From: Megalopta genalis
Taxonomy: Eukaryota > Arthropoda > Insecta > Hymenoptera > Halictidae
Length of the DNA: 64,000 nucleotides
Reading direction: 5' to 3'
Assembly (NCBI RefSeq): GCF_051020955.1
Contig: NC_135014.1
Span: 2,426,501 to 2,490,500, forward strand
Shown: positions 47,077 through 59,769 of the stretch, piece by piece
Numbering within the stretch: position 1 is the first letter of the stretch
Layout of the letters: the number at the start of each line of letters is the position of its first letter
Notes under the pieces: generated by a model
Databases searched by the model: none
What the model saw: the letters and a program-made list of their open reading frames with translations, nothing else
What the model was told of the DNA's origin: nothing
Made by a program: the position numbers and the translations under genes

Positions 47077-48232
47077 GTATAAACCCTTCAGGCAATTTCT
47101 ATCTTGCATAAAAGCTCTGCAGATAACTTCGATCTTGCATAAAAGCCCTTCAGATAATTTTTATGTTGCATGAAAGCTCTTCAGACAATTTTCATCTTGT
47201 ATAAAAATTCTTCAGATAGTTTTCATGTTCCTTAAAGACCTCTCAAGCAATTTTTTTTATGTTGCATAAAAGCTCTTCAGACAATTTCTATCTTACATAA
47301 AAGCCCTTCAGATAACTTCGATCTTGCATAAATGCCCTTCAGACAATTTTTATGTCCCATAAAAACCTTTCAAACAATCTTCATGTGGCACAAAAGCTCT
47401 TCAGACAATTTCTATTTTGCATAAAAGCCCTTCAGATAACTTCGATCTTGCATCAAAGCTCTTCAGACAATTTTCAAGTCCCATAAATACCTTTCAGACA
47501 ATTTTTATATGGCATAAAAGCTCTTCAGACAGTTCCTACTTTGCATAAAAGTCCTTCAGACAATTTTCAAGTACCATAAAAACCTTTCAAACAATCTTCA
47601 TGTGGCACAAAAGCTCTTCAGACAATTTCTATTTTGCATAAAAGCCCTTCAGATAACTTCGATCTTGCATCAAAGCTCTTCAGACAATTTTCAAGTCCCA
47701 TAAATACCTTTCAGACAATTTTTATGTGGCATAAAAGCTCTTCAGACAATTTCTATCTTACATAAAAGCCTTTCAGACAATTTCTATATCGCATAAAAGT
47801 CTTTCAGACAATTTCTCTTACATAAAAGCCCTTCAGGCAATTTCTCTTACATAAAAGCCCTTCAGATAACTCCGATCTTGCATAAAAGCCCTTCAGACCA
47901 TTTCTATCTCACATAAAAGCCGTTTAGACAATTTCTATCTTATATAAAAGCCATTCAGATAACTCCGATCTTGCATAAAAGCCCTTCAGACAATTTCTAT
48001 CTTACATAAAAGCCCTCCAGACAATTTCTATCTTATATAAAAGCCCTTCAGACAACTTCTATCTTGCATAAAAGCCCTCCAGACAATTTCTATCTTATAT
48101 AAAAGTCCTTCAGACAACTTCTATCTTGCATAAAAACCCTTCAGACAATTTCCATTTTGCATAAAAACCTTTCAGACAATTTCCGAGTCCCATAAAAACC
48201 TTTCAGACAATTTTCATCTCCCCTAAAAGAAA
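47077..48232. repeat. 31-bp satellite, block 2
   Basis: Same monomer and orientation as block 1 (AAAGCCCTTCAGACAATTTC), about 36 copies, separated from block 1 by 2.2 kb of unrelated sequence. Confidence 0.92.
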
Positions 48233-49900
48233 ACCCTCAAACAGTTCATATTATTTTATTCATAATCCCCAAGACTCCTCCAATAATTTTCGATCTCGTT
48301 CATTCTGAATTTCGTGCTCGACCGGACGTAACCGAGGGCTAATCAACGAGCGAACTGCGTGCGCTCCCGTTTAATTGCATCGCGGACGAAACGCGAAAGC
48401 TTTTACGTCGTTCGTCGGGAAGAGTGTCGACGTGTAAAAGTAATTGCGTGAAACGGATAGAGTGGTGGCAGCGGGTATTACAAGCGCAGGTATTCGGAGC
48501 AGGTCGACGATGTAATGTACCGGTTACTTGGTCGCAATCGGGGTCTCTGACGTCGTTTATGAGCGATAAATTACAACGGAGCCTCGCCTCGCCTTGCCTC
48601 GCGTCGCCTCGTCTCGCCTCGCCTCGGCTCGCCTGTGTGCCGATGCTTAATGCCGGGCGATTGTAATTAACGCTTTGACGATTCGGTGCCCTGCATCGAA
48701 TGGATACCGGGGGCCCCGCGTGCATGTGACCGTGTTGATTATGTCCCGCTGAGCGAAACTGCGTGCCACCTGACTTCCTCCTCCCCGCGTGCGGCCCGCT
48801 CTCCCGGAATTGTTTCGCGTCTTTGCGCCCCGAGCGATCGTAAACGATTGCGAGGACAAGCCGTCGTCGCGGAAATTAATGATCCGGCTAACACTAAAAT
48901 CTTCCTGTCCCGCGGAATTAATTGAACGAACTGCAAACACGCGCGCACGCTTCGAATCGTAATTCCGCGCGCCTCCGACGGAAATTCTCTGTGTCCTCGT
49001 CGTAAACTTAATCCCGTGTAATTTCGCCCGGTGACGTTGCCGCTCGAATGCAGCCTCCTCCGCGGAGCTTCGCTTCGGGCGCGCGCGCCCTCGGACTTCT
49101 AAAATCTCGATCCGTCATGTCGCGCGGCCCGTTTTATGCAGACGAGAAGGGGAGAGGGGGGACTCGTTTTTCTCGCGTCGCGCTTCCTTCGTTCGGGAAC
49201 TTAGACGCGAGTGACAACAAATTAACGGCAACTAATTCTGGCTATTCTGTCATCGCGATTATAAATCGATGAGAAACCAAATGCCAGACATTGTCAGAAA
49301 TATCCTGAGTTTGACGAACCGAAAAGCGATAAAAATAATCGGTGGAATGATTCAACATGGGGTCAATCGGGGTCAATCATAAAAGCCGCTATAGTTAGAC
49401 GAACCTATTGGACGGTTTTGATTGACAAACATTAAAAATTGCATTGGAAAGGCGACGTGCGAACTTAAGAGCGAAGCAAATGAAGCGAAGCAAGTAGAAT
49501 GAGTCAATGCTCGATCAGGCGGTAGATGATAATAAGAGATGCTCGCAGTCGCATAATTTTCGTCAATGATTTCGCATCGACATTGTCGCAGTTCGCAGTG
49601 ATTTGTTATATTAATTAGAAGAATTGCGGTTATATATATTTTTTTTAATTTTTGTTTTTTAATAACTTATTGAGTATAAATGTTGTTCTGTCCTTTGAAA
49701 TAGGAATTAAATTCTATAATCTCTTGTCATCGATATTTAAGCATACGAGTTAATTTAGGTATAGGATAAATATCGATTTTCTTTTCCTTCTAGGAAATTA
49801 TTGCAATCGTACAATTTCTAATTGCAGTAACTGCGAAGAAAATGGGTATGTGAACGGGTTAATTCGATATCGAGTCGTTCTAAATCTCTGCGGTTTTTAT
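48233..49900. other. single-copy sequence with a (CCTCG)n tract
   Basis: A 5-bp repeat, GCCTCGCCTCGCCTTGCCTC, runs 48583-48635. Elsewhere no repeats or credible gene. Confidence 0.5.
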
Positions 49901-49914
49901 TTCTGCTTCCTTTT

Positions 49915-50465
49915 TTGTAATTTTATAATTATGTAACTATATATAATTATAATTTATGACTACATATAATTATAATTTATAACTATATGTAATTTTATAA
50001 TTTATAACTGTATGTAATTTTATAATTTATAACTGTATGTAATTATAATTTATAACTATATGTAATTTTATAATTTATAACTACATATAATTATGATTTA
50101 CAACCATATATAATTATAATTTATAACTACGTGTAATTATAATCTATAACTATATAATTGTAATTTAAGACTATATTGAAATTAAAATTTATGACTATAT
50201 ACAATTATAATTTATAACTATATTATAGTTATAATTTATAATTATATACAATTATAATTTATAACTATGTATGATTATAATTTAGAATTACTTATAATTA
50301 TAACTATATATAATTATAATTGAGAAATATTTATATTTATAACTATATATGATTATAATTTAGAATTACTTATAATTACAACTATATATAATTATAATTG
50401 AGAATTTTTTTAAATCACAACTATTTATAATTATAAATAATAATAATTATAGTTATTTATATTTT
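49915..50465. repeat. AT array (TAATTATAATTTATAACTAT)
   Basis: Tandem modules of 20-25 bp centred on TAATTTATAACTATATGTAA. Copies become irregular after 50280. Confidence 0.88.
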
Positions 50466-51433
50466 ACAATCATATAACTATATATCCAATGAATCAATGA
50501 ATAAATAAATATTGCCGAGAAGCCGAACAAGGGGGTCTCGAATTGTAGGGCAGAACGAGCCGGTACGGGCCAGCTCGGGCTCGCGGCGCGCAGCTCGGCA
50601 GGATCACGGTAGTTGGGGTGAAACGGGACGTAAGGCTGCGCAGCGAAGATCAACAAGCTCGGGAAGTTTGATCTGCCGGGCGGCCCTCTAATTATAATAT
50701 CGAAGACGACGTCGGCAGGGTGCAGCCCCGGGTTCGGTCGTTGTGACGTGGAAATGTAACGAGGGTCCCCGGCTCTCTGTGTGTACCGATGCTAATACAG
50801 ACGATCGTTTCGCGTATTGATCTTGCCGGTCGGTGTCCAACTTGGCTACTAAATCTATGCTTTCCAGGTAGTTCCAGTTAGATCCGCCGTCGCAGATACG
50901 ACGGTATGCATAATCCTCGCGCGCGCACCGGCCTCGCGAGCCTCGCACCGGCGAACGCGACCGTACAAACGCACGCATACGCATACGCACGCGCGCACAC
51001 GCAGGCTGATACAACGACAGTCGCGCGCATATTGGAACCGAGAACGGATATCGGAGAGTGGAAAGAGCGGTGCTGCCGACTGGTTATTTCGTGCGTTCCA
51101 TTGATCCGCCGTAATTGCGGTGTAACAAGTTTCGCAACAACTGTACCGACGGTGGCACGGCCCGACTCGGCCCGGAGCTCGCGCGCACGGCGATTAGATT
51201 ATCAGTCGTCGCGGTTGCGTCAATTGCCGAGTGCCGCGATGGCCGCCCGATTAAATCTCATATTTCAACCGCGCTGGAATCGCTCGCGGTTGGGTTTCCT
51301 TTGTGCGGTTTGGTTACTCCAGTCCTCCTCGGCCCCCCTCGAGCCCCCCTCGAGCTCCCCGTCCCGTCACGTCCCGCTCGGCGCCCTTTAGAGTTGCCAA
51401 CGCTGCCTCTGATTCGCCCGGTGAGCTCCGGGA

Positions 51434-51474
<41 letters not shown>

Positions 51475-52040
51475 GGGTTCTCTCTCCGGAGAGAGGTCTC
51501 TCGAACGCATTCCTTCGAGATATCGCGTTACAACGTTTCGTTGCAAATATTTCAGCTCGTCCGCCTCTATCGGCGCCTCTATCCGTCGCACCAACGATTT
51601 CATTTGCCTTCACGGAATTCATACTCCCGGCAAATTGGCTGGCGCTTCGTGAAAAATCGTCCGGACGAACGGTCCGCGCTGGGCTGATCAGTCGCGGGCA
51701 TCGACTACTTGTTTCTGTTTGCTGCGCCTTCGCGCGAGCCTACGAGCTTGCCTTCGAGCTTGCCTTCGCGGCGAGCTTTTCGCTCCGGCGTTCTTTTGTC
51801 AATGGATCCGGCCAATTTCTTCCGTAGACACGGTGGACTTTGTGCATCGTCTGATCGCGCACCGGGTCGTTCTACTCGGAATTCATTGGCTGCGCCGCTT
51901 TTATCGAGCGGCGTCGACTTTTTCTCTTAGATTTTTTGCTGATGTTATTATTATCACTTTGCTGTTATTATTAATATCATGACAAAATTCGATCGACAAG
52001 ATCTTTATAAAAAACATTGAGAGAACATAAATAGTTGAAA
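50466..52040. other. GC-rich single-copy island with (CT)n
   Basis: A (CT)n run lies at 51438-51472. Frames of 161-190 codons overlap in all plus frames between 50906 and 51827, plus one minus frame. None has a domain and all cross the CT run or CpG-rich DNA. A CpG-island-like promoter is possible but unsupported. Confidence 0.45.
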
Positions 52041-52049
52041 TGAAATCTC

Positions 52050-52975
52050 TCATTTCATATTTTCTATTTTATTTTCATTCTATTATATTTGATTCTAAAA
52101 TAAAAATTATATTTCCATTCTATTATATTTTATACTGAAATAAAAATTATGTTTTCATTCTATTATATTTTATTCTAAAATAATAATTATATTTTGATTC
52201 TATTGTATTTTATTCTAAAAAATAAAAATTATATTATAAAGATTATATTTGTGCATTCTATTATATTTTATTCTAAAATAGAAATTATATTAAGATTATA
52301 TTTTCATATATTCTATTATATCTTATTCTAAAATAAAAATTATATTATTAAGATTATATTTTCGTTCTATTATATTTTATTCTAAAATAAAAATTATGTT
52401 TTCATTCTATTATATTTAATTCTAAAATAAAAATTATATTTTCATTCTATTGTATTTTATTCTAAAAAATAAAAATTATATTATTAAGATTATATTTTCA
52501 TTCTATTATATTTTATTCCAAGATAAAAATTATATTATTAAGATTATATTTTCATTCTATTATATTTTATTCCAAGATAAAAATTATATTATTAAGATTA
52601 TATTTTCATTCTATTATATTTTATCCTAAGAGAAAAATTATATTATTAAGATTATATTTTCATTCTATTATATTTAATTCTAAAATAAAAATTATGTTTT
52701 CATTCTATTATATTTAATTCTAAAATAAAAATTATATTTTCATTCTATTGTATTTTATTCTAAAAAATAAAAATTATATTATTAAGATTATATTTTCATT
52801 CTATTATATTTTATCCTAAAAGAAAAATTATATTATTAAGATTATATTTTCATTCTATTATATTTTATCCTAAAACAAAAATTATATTATTAAGATTATA
52901 TTTTCATTCTATTATACACTTGATCCTAAAACAAAAATTATATTATTAAGATTATGTTCTCATTCTATTTTCTTC
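52050..52975. repeat. 54-bp AT array
   Basis: Regular central units of 54 bp (for example from 52516 to 52570): ATTATTAAGATTATATTTTC, ATTCTATTATATTTTATTCC, AAGATAAAAATTAT. Shorter ~37-bp variants lack the ATTATTAAG segment. Confidence 0.92.
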
Positions 52976-52979
52976 TTTT

Positions 52980-53635
52980 CTATCATTTCATAATTTCCAT
53001 TTACGTTATATACATTGCTTAGTAATTCGTGTATAAATTCGTTCGGAGTTCTCGACAGGCGATCAAATAAATTCCGCGAATGCAAAAACCGTCGACATTC
53101 GAACTCGCCGAAATCTCAGGTTATCGCTAACTCCGCGGGACATCGGCGTTCACCAACATTTTTCCGCGCGATTCACGCGGAGCCCCGGCACGCGAATCAG
53201 CCGCGGTCCCGTTGGCAACGGTTCAAGAACAAGAAAGAATACGAGTCCGAAAGTGGCAGAAATAATCGGTGGCCGAGATCGTGGCACCGGAAGGAGAGCT
53301 GCAAGATGGTCCTCGAGCAACGACGTGCCGAACACGTGTCCGCCGAACACGCTTCTCGATTATTTAGAACCTGCCGTCTCCCACGCTTCGCGGCCGACCC
53401 AATTCCTGCACGCTACGCTAACAGGAGATCTTATAAAAAGAGCTCTATAAAATATCTAGGACCACTAAATACATAAATAATAAAGTAATTAAATCGTCGG
53501 GACAAACTTACGGACGTCGCGCGCGACAAGCCTAAACGAAAAAAACCCTTCGCTAGATTTACGAAACGCTTCGAGCTTTTATCAGATTTATCGATCTTTC
53601 GACGAGCTAAAAATTGTTTAACTTACGCTTGTTGA
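52980..53635. other. single-copy segment, no gene seen
   Basis: The 153-codon plus frame (53015-53476) has mixed composition rich in Arg/Asn/Ser, but no recognisable domain, and is crossed by a minus frame. Not called. Confidence 0.4.
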
Positions 53636-53639
53636 AATT

Positions 53640-54830
53640 ATGAAGATGCTAGCAATAAATCAAATTAGAAATTAATTTAATTGGACGCGTAGTAATAAAA
53701 ATAGTAATAAAAATAATAGTAATAAAAATTTTGATAGAGAGAGATTATGATGTGAACGATTATGATAAAATAAATCGTAAATTTCGTTAGACAGATAATT
53801 GCAATAAAAATTCAAATATGCGTTCGAATAAACTTATGGTTGTTAATTATTACGAGGCAACGTCGAATGTCTGCTTTTGCAGAGCTGCTTTTTAATTTAC
53901 GATTATTGAAATAATGAAGGCACTGACGACAAAATAAATAATAAATTAGTTTTATTGGACACCTAATTGCAGTAAAATTGATATACGTTCGAACAAACGT
54001 GTGCTTGTTATTATTACAAAGCAACGCAGAATGTCTTCTTTCAGCGGAGCATTTGAAATGCTTTTTAATTTACGATTACTGAAATAACGAAGGCACTGAC
54101 GATAAAATAAATAATAAATTAGTTTCATTGGACACCTAATTGCAGTAAAAATTGCTATACGTACAAATAAATGCATGATTGTTATTGTTACGAAGCAACG
54201 CAGAATGTCTCTTTTTGGCAGAGCATCGAAATGCTTTTCAATTTACGATTGTTGAAATAACGAAGGCACTGACAATGAAATAAATAATAAATTAGATTCA
54301 TTGGCCATTTAATTGCAATAAAAATTGCTATACATTCAAACAAATGCATGCTTATTATTACAAAGCAATGCAGAATGTCTCCTTTTGGCAGAGCATCGAA
54401 ACGCTGTTCAATTCACGATTATTGAAATAACGAAGGCACTGACAATGAAATAAATAATAAATTAGATTCATTGGCCATTTAATTGCAATAAAAATTGCTA
54501 TACATTCGAACAAATGCATGCTTATTATTACAAAGCAACGCAGAATGTCTCCTTTTGGCAGAGCATCGAAACGCTTTTCAATTCACGATTATTGAAATAA
54601 CGAAGGCACTGACAATGAAATAAATAATAAATTAGATTCGTTGGCCATTTAATTGCAATAAAAATTGCTATACATTCGAACAAATGCATGCTTATTATTA
54701 CAAAGCAACGCAGAATGTCTGCTTTAAGCAAAGCATCGAAACGCTTTTCAATTCACGATTATCGAAATAACGAAGGCACTGACAATAAAATAAATAGTAA
54801 ATAAGTAAATTATTACATTAAATTAAGGTG
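53640..54830. repeat. 170-bp satellite
   Basis: The marker AAGGCACTGAC occurs at about 53917, 54090, 54263, 54433, 54603 and 54773, so spacing is 173 then 170 bp. Shared words are GCAGAATGTCTCCTTTTGGC, CAATTCACGATTATTGAAAT and AATTGCAATAAAAATTGCTA. The three later copies are almost identical. A diverged unit precedes at about 53640. Confidence 0.93.
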
Positions 54831-56330
54831 TCCAAATAATTGTACACCTAATTGCAACATAAATCGTAAAAAAGACGATAACAAACGCAAGCTATTTATT
54901 TCTAAATCGAAAAACAGCAAACAATCGAACACAAAATCTCTGCTCTCGGCAGAAGCAGGAGGACCCATTTCAGGCCCTCAAACTCTGCAGACGAACTCGC
55001 AATATCCGAAGAACGATCGAAAACGGATCCGATCGAGCCGGAGATCATCATCGTCCACCGAAGACAAGCGTCGAGATTCAATCTCCCCGGGCCCGGAATT
55101 TAAAAGTCGCCACGAAACCGCGGCTCGCCGCGACGATGAGATTCGTCTCATCGATCGCCCGATTTCGAGAATCCTCCGGTCAGGGGCGGCTGGGATCTAT
55201 GATCATGGATCTCTCTCTCTCTCTCTCACTTTCTTCCTCTCTCTCGGCGGGTGTCGGAGACCTCGTGGCCGTAACATTCGGCCGGAATAGCGGCGGAAGA
55301 CGGCGCTAAAGCGGCATCAGCGCGGAGATCGAGTCCCGCAGATGGTCCCGGGAAACGATCTCCCGAGGAAAACCAGTTCGGAACCGGTTCCGGGTGTCCG
55401 GGGGGGCCGGGGCGAGGTCCCCCGGGGCAGCGCGGCTCGATTCCTCGCCGGAAAGAACGAACGGGACGGCGCTTTAAACTTTGATGGGCCATCCAGGTCG
55501 ACCGCAACGACGCCGATGACGCGACGACGCCGTCCTCCCCGCGCCCCTTTGCACCCCCGGCGTCGTTCGCTGGGCTCTCCTGAACGCTCGGATATCATAA
55601 AGGCGAGTCTGTAATAAACCAGCCGGCCCTCGAACCCTTTCCCCGCCGAGCACTCCCTTCGCGGCGCCTTCTCTTCGGACTTCGCTTCGGCCCCCCGTTC
55701 GCAGCCCGTATCGAGGACGACCCTGCTCGACTCGGTCCGCTTCGTTTCTCGCCGGCCTTCCAGGGCAGAGTTCCGAGGATTTCGAGGGCAGCGCCGTGAA
55801 CGAAAGCACCCCCATGGGAATCGCCGAGACGTTAACCGGGCTGCATCGTCGCCCCGTCACGCCCAGCCGCGCTAATCAGGCCACTCGATCCTGCGGTTTT
55901 CTGCCCGCGGAATGCTCGCTACGCGGTCGACTCTCTCTCTCTCTTTTTCTTTTTCCCTCTGTTTTTTTCTCGGCAACGTCCCCGGATGCTCCGCTGAATC
56001 GCGCTTTTTATTTCGGGTTTCGGCCGAGTCTACGGGGATGATTGCGGGCTCTCGCGGCGCGCGGCCCACGGAAATTGAATTAAAGACGAGAGTTGCGGGG
56101 CTTTGTTTGTTTATTATCGCGCGTGCTGTGCCGGCCGGCGCCGCGGAAACATTTTTTAGCGAATAAATCTTTTAAGCCGGCATCGGGGCCGCGGTGGTTG
56201 AAGTTACACGGAGCGGCCGCGCGACACCCCGGGAGACCCGTGGAAAAGTAACACCGAAATCTGCGCGATTTCGATGCCTGCGGGTGCTAATTGAGAGATG
56301 ACGAGGTTGCTGACAGCCGGGCGATGCCGC
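54831..56330. other. GC-rich single-copy segment, no gene seen
   Basis: Short CT runs at 55211-55244 and 55930-55945. Frames of 81-128 codons overlap on both strands (55226-56166), with no domains. Confidence 0.45.
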
Positions 56331-56334
56331 TTAG

Positions 56335-56583
56335 CCCTTTGCACTCGAAGCCAGTTTAACTGCGAATCTGAAATAGTTTTTCGGACTCACGGTATTTCCA
56401 TTTGATGCGACGAAGTGCATTTCATGCGTGTGAGATTTAGTCTTCCGGTGCAATCGAGTCTTCGTGCAGCAGTTACGCTTTCAACGATTTTTTCAATCGG
56501 AACGTTCTTGATATAAAAATGATCTTGGAACGCGGTACGACGATTTCAGCGGTGCCTCAGAGTCACCGCTCGAGTGCAAAGGG
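56335..56583. mobile_element. piggyBac-like MITE
   Basis: 249 bp bounded by exact inverted ends CCCTTTGCACTCGA and TCGAGTGCAAAGGG. The right flank is TTAA (56584-56587), the left flank TTAG (56331-56334, one change from TTAA). The TTAA target plus CCC start fits piggyBac-type elements. Non-coding. Confidence 0.8.
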
Positions 56584-56587
56584 TTAA

Positions 56588-56784
56588 GATGTTGTGAAAG
56601 GCGATGGAACGTCGATTAGAGAAATTTGTGATTCGCGCAACATCGAATATTTCAGGTAATTGTTTTTACCTAATGAAATTATAATGAATGGACTGTTTGG
56701 CTTGGAAAAGTATATTTCTTTTGTTTTGAACGAGATATAGCGTAGTTTGTGATCTATTTAGTGTATCCTTTTTATTTGTAACTA
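56588..56784. other. spacer ending in a duplicated flank
   Basis: The last ~25 bp (GTGTATCCTTTTTATTTGTA, then ACT) recur immediately before the next element of this family at 57433. Confidence 0.6.
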
Positions 56785-56998
56785 CAGTAATGTCTCTCTA
56801 ATTGACGCCCAGATTGCGCAGAAAAATCGACAATTTGGGAAGAGGAGATACGATTATTCGATTGCGATTTATTTTTATAGTTATAAATTGTTCACAATTA
56901 CAAAAACGAGCCGCAAGGCTCGAATAATCGTATATCTCCTTTTCCCAAATTATCCATTTTAGTGGACAATCTGAGCGTCAGTAAGGGAGACATTACTG
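56785..56998. mobile_element. hairpin MITE (CAGTAATGT family)
   Basis: Complete copy from CAGTAATGTCTCTCTAATTG to GGGAGACATTACTG, TA on both sides, with the same internal stem (GAGCCGCAAGGCTCGAATAA) as at 16020. Confidence 0.87.
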
Positions 56999-57000
56999 TA

Positions 57001-57432
57001 TTTCGTACCTGACATCTTAAAAAATGCCAATTCAATGAAAAATTGGCCAGTAAAAGAAATTGCGAGATCGATTACGAAAGCGGTGTAAGCACCTTTTCCA
57101 TGGACATAGGCGGCGGGGTTACGTGAAATGAATTTTTTGCACACACCGCAGGAACATTTTGACGTTATGAAACCGTGTAGAATAAAGCAATAAATTTATT
57201 TTACACGAAGCGAAACGAGGGAATTTCGTTTCAACAAAAAAAGGATCTACGAAACACAATTCAAAAACGGGTAAGAAGAGAGAAATTAAGGGAAAAGAGG
57301 TAAAAACTGGAAATATGTTGGACGAGGTTTTACAAAAGTGCATCGTATACTATTTTATATAAAACATTGACGGAGAACACGGAATTTAAGACGTTAAGAA
57401 TCGCCCTGACAACTTTTTATAACGATGCCAAA
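57001..57432. other. single-copy spacer, no gene seen
   Basis: Minus frames of 61 and 74 codons here have no recognisable features. Confidence 0.4.
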
Positions 57433-57456
57433 GTGTATCCTTTTTATTTGTAACTG

Positions 57457-58563
57457 CAGTAATGTCTCTCTAATTGACGCTCAGATTGTCCACAAAAATA
57501 GACAATTTTGGAAAAGGAGATACGATAGTGCGAGCCTTGCGGCTCGTTTTTTATGGTTATCGAGTGTCAACAACTATAAAAACGAGTTGCAAGGCTCGAA
57601 TAATCGTATCTCCTCTTCCCAAATTGTCCATTTTTCTGCACAATCTGAGCGCGCAATTAGAGAGACATTACTGTACTTGGAAGCGAGATATCGAGTTCTA
57701 ACAGGGGACAACTTCGAGCGACGATAACTCCGCGAAAAATCACCTTAGGACGACGACTCTTTCTTTAAATTAAAGATCGAAACCTCTACTTTCAGAGAGT
57801 GTATCTGGATTTTAAGTTGCAAAAATGCGAGGCCATGTTCGTCATATTCGGAGGCCACGTGACACGAGCATAGTATAGAAAAATGGATATAAATTGGCCA
57901 ACTTTCAGTGACGATAACTCCGCGAGAAATCATCGTAGAATAACGATCTTCCTCTTAAATTAAAGTTTGAAACCTCTACTCTAAGGTAGCTGTACTCGAT
58001 TTTAAGTTTGATGCACCCTCGCCACTGTAACCCTTTAAATGTGAAACCATGTTTGTCATATCGAAAATTGACAAGTTTGACGAAATAGGCATTGGTCAGT
58101 TTCGACTGACGATAACTCCGCGAAAAATCACCTCAGGACAACGACTCTTTTTTTAAATTATAGTTCGAAACCTCTACTTTCGGACGGGGTATCTGTATTT
58201 CAAGTTTCACGCAACCTCGCCACTGTAACCCTTTAAATGCGTGGCGATGTTCGTCACACGTCATACGTCATATCGTCGAGTTCGACGAATCGCACGGACT
58301 TTGGACAATTTTTGTCCGAGATGCCGTTCACGGCAGAACGAAGTTCGATCTTTCCCCTTTAAGTTAAAAAAAAAGAAACTACGCTGCGATTTTTTCTCGC
58401 AAAGTTACAGCAGTTTATAGTAACCCTTGCACGTTCTCCAATCTATGGTACGAATTGTCAACGACCATAAAAACGAGCTGCAAGGCTCGAACAATCTTAT
58501 CTTCTTTGCCCAAATTGTCCATTTTTCTGCACAATCTGAGCGTCACGAAGGGAGACATTACTG
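57457..58563. mobile_element. composite element, copy 2
   Basis: Same order as 16020-17343: a full hairpin MITE (57457-57673), direct repeats with CTCCGCGAAAAATCACCTTA-type markers at about 57727, 57917 and 58115, the tail with ACTTTGGACAATTTTTGTCC, then a right-half MITE ending ACATTACTG followed by TA. It has three internal units instead of four. The left end follows TG rather than TA. Confidence 0.78.
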
Positions 58564-58565
58564 TA

Positions 58566-59225
58566 GATCGCAAGGGCCGAGGGATCCGCAGTCGGATAAA
58601 TGGTCCCCGGTCGGCTCGAGGAGGACTCGGCTTTCGAGACGGTCTCGAAAGCTGCACGCAACGTTTTCCGTTGAAACGCTGTCCCTGTAACCCGTCACGA
58701 TGAATCGGCTCCCGCTCCTCGCTCCCCCCGCCTCGTCCTTCATCCTTTTAAAAGATTAAAAAAAGGACTCGGCGGGACGAGAAGCCGGGATTTGCCGCGG
58801 CGGCGAAGAAGCTCCCTCCTCCGATCCTCGCGCGCTGAAAGCGTCGCCGAAGAAATCCCCGGCAGCTTTTTCTCGCGGCGAGGAGGTAAATAATGGGCCG
58901 ACCAATTGCCCGGTCGATGGACTTATTAAGTAATTAAAAGCTCGTAGCACGTGTCCCGGCAGCGCCTCGGTGTTTCCACGGTTATTTAAGAATTCGATTA
59001 ACGCCGGGATAATGCGATTTAAACCGTCGATGAACATCAATTCTTAAGGTAGCCCGGATTCGATCGGATTCGTTTTTTCCTGGCTGTTTCGGTGCCGCCG
59101 ACTCGAACTTTAAATTGTTCGCTTTCAATGGAAGCCTTTTATTCGGTTTTCGTTCCACGAGCGACGCTGTTTTTTTTTTATTTCGATAGACGAGGTTCAT
59201 CGTACATTGCTCGACAAAACTACAG
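58566..59225. promoter_or_regulatory. GC-rich segment with candidate non-coding element
   Basis: Non-repetitive. The part at 58880-59045 has GACTTATTAAGTAATTAAAA and TTATTTAAGAATTCGATTAA, homeodomain-type words resembling those at 13115. Function unproven. Confidence 0.22.
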
Positions 59226-59239
59226 CATTGACAAATTTT

Positions 59240-59765
59240 GGATAAATATTGGTCGACTTTGATTGACGACAACTCCGCGAGAAATTATCGTAGGATGGTG
59301 AACCTTTGTTTGAATTAAAGCTTGAAGCTTCTACTTTAAGAGAGGCTTCCTCGATTTTAAGTTCGACGCATCGTCGCCATAATCTTTCCGCGATACACAT
59401 CGGGTGTCGCCAAAGCCTGTGGCACACGACAAGAATGCAAGGGCCGCTTCAAAGTACTGTAACTTCGCGAAAAAAAATCGCAGCTGGGTCTCTCTTTTCC
59501 TAAATTAAAGAGGAAGGATCAAGCTACATTCGAGTAGAAACGGCATCTCTGAAAAAAATTTTACAGAGTCAGTGCAGTTCGTCGAACTTGACAATTCTCG
59601 ATGCGACAAACACGGGCTTGAAAGGGTTACTTTAAACCTCGAAAGGATTACAGTGGCGAGGGCGTATTAGTCTTACGATACAGCATCTTAAAGTAGAAGC
59701 TTCAAGCTTCAATTCAAAATTAATTCCATCATCCTACGATGATTTTTCAAGTTTTCTCGAGGTCT
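59240..59765. repeat. rearranged, inverted copies of composite internal units
   Basis: 59275-59395 carries one unit forward (AACTCCGCGAGAAATTATCG, AATTAAAGCTTGAAGCTTCT). 59400-59640 carries the tail sequence in reverse, and 59640-59760 another unit in reverse (AGAAGCTTCAAGCTTCAATT). The result is an inverted repeat with the tail between its arms. Confidence 0.7.
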
Positions 59766-59769
59766 ACAG

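Noticed and set aside
50906..51827. 161-190-codon overlapping frames
   Set aside because: Three plus frames and minus frames are open together across GC-rich DNA and a CT run, with no recognisable domain.
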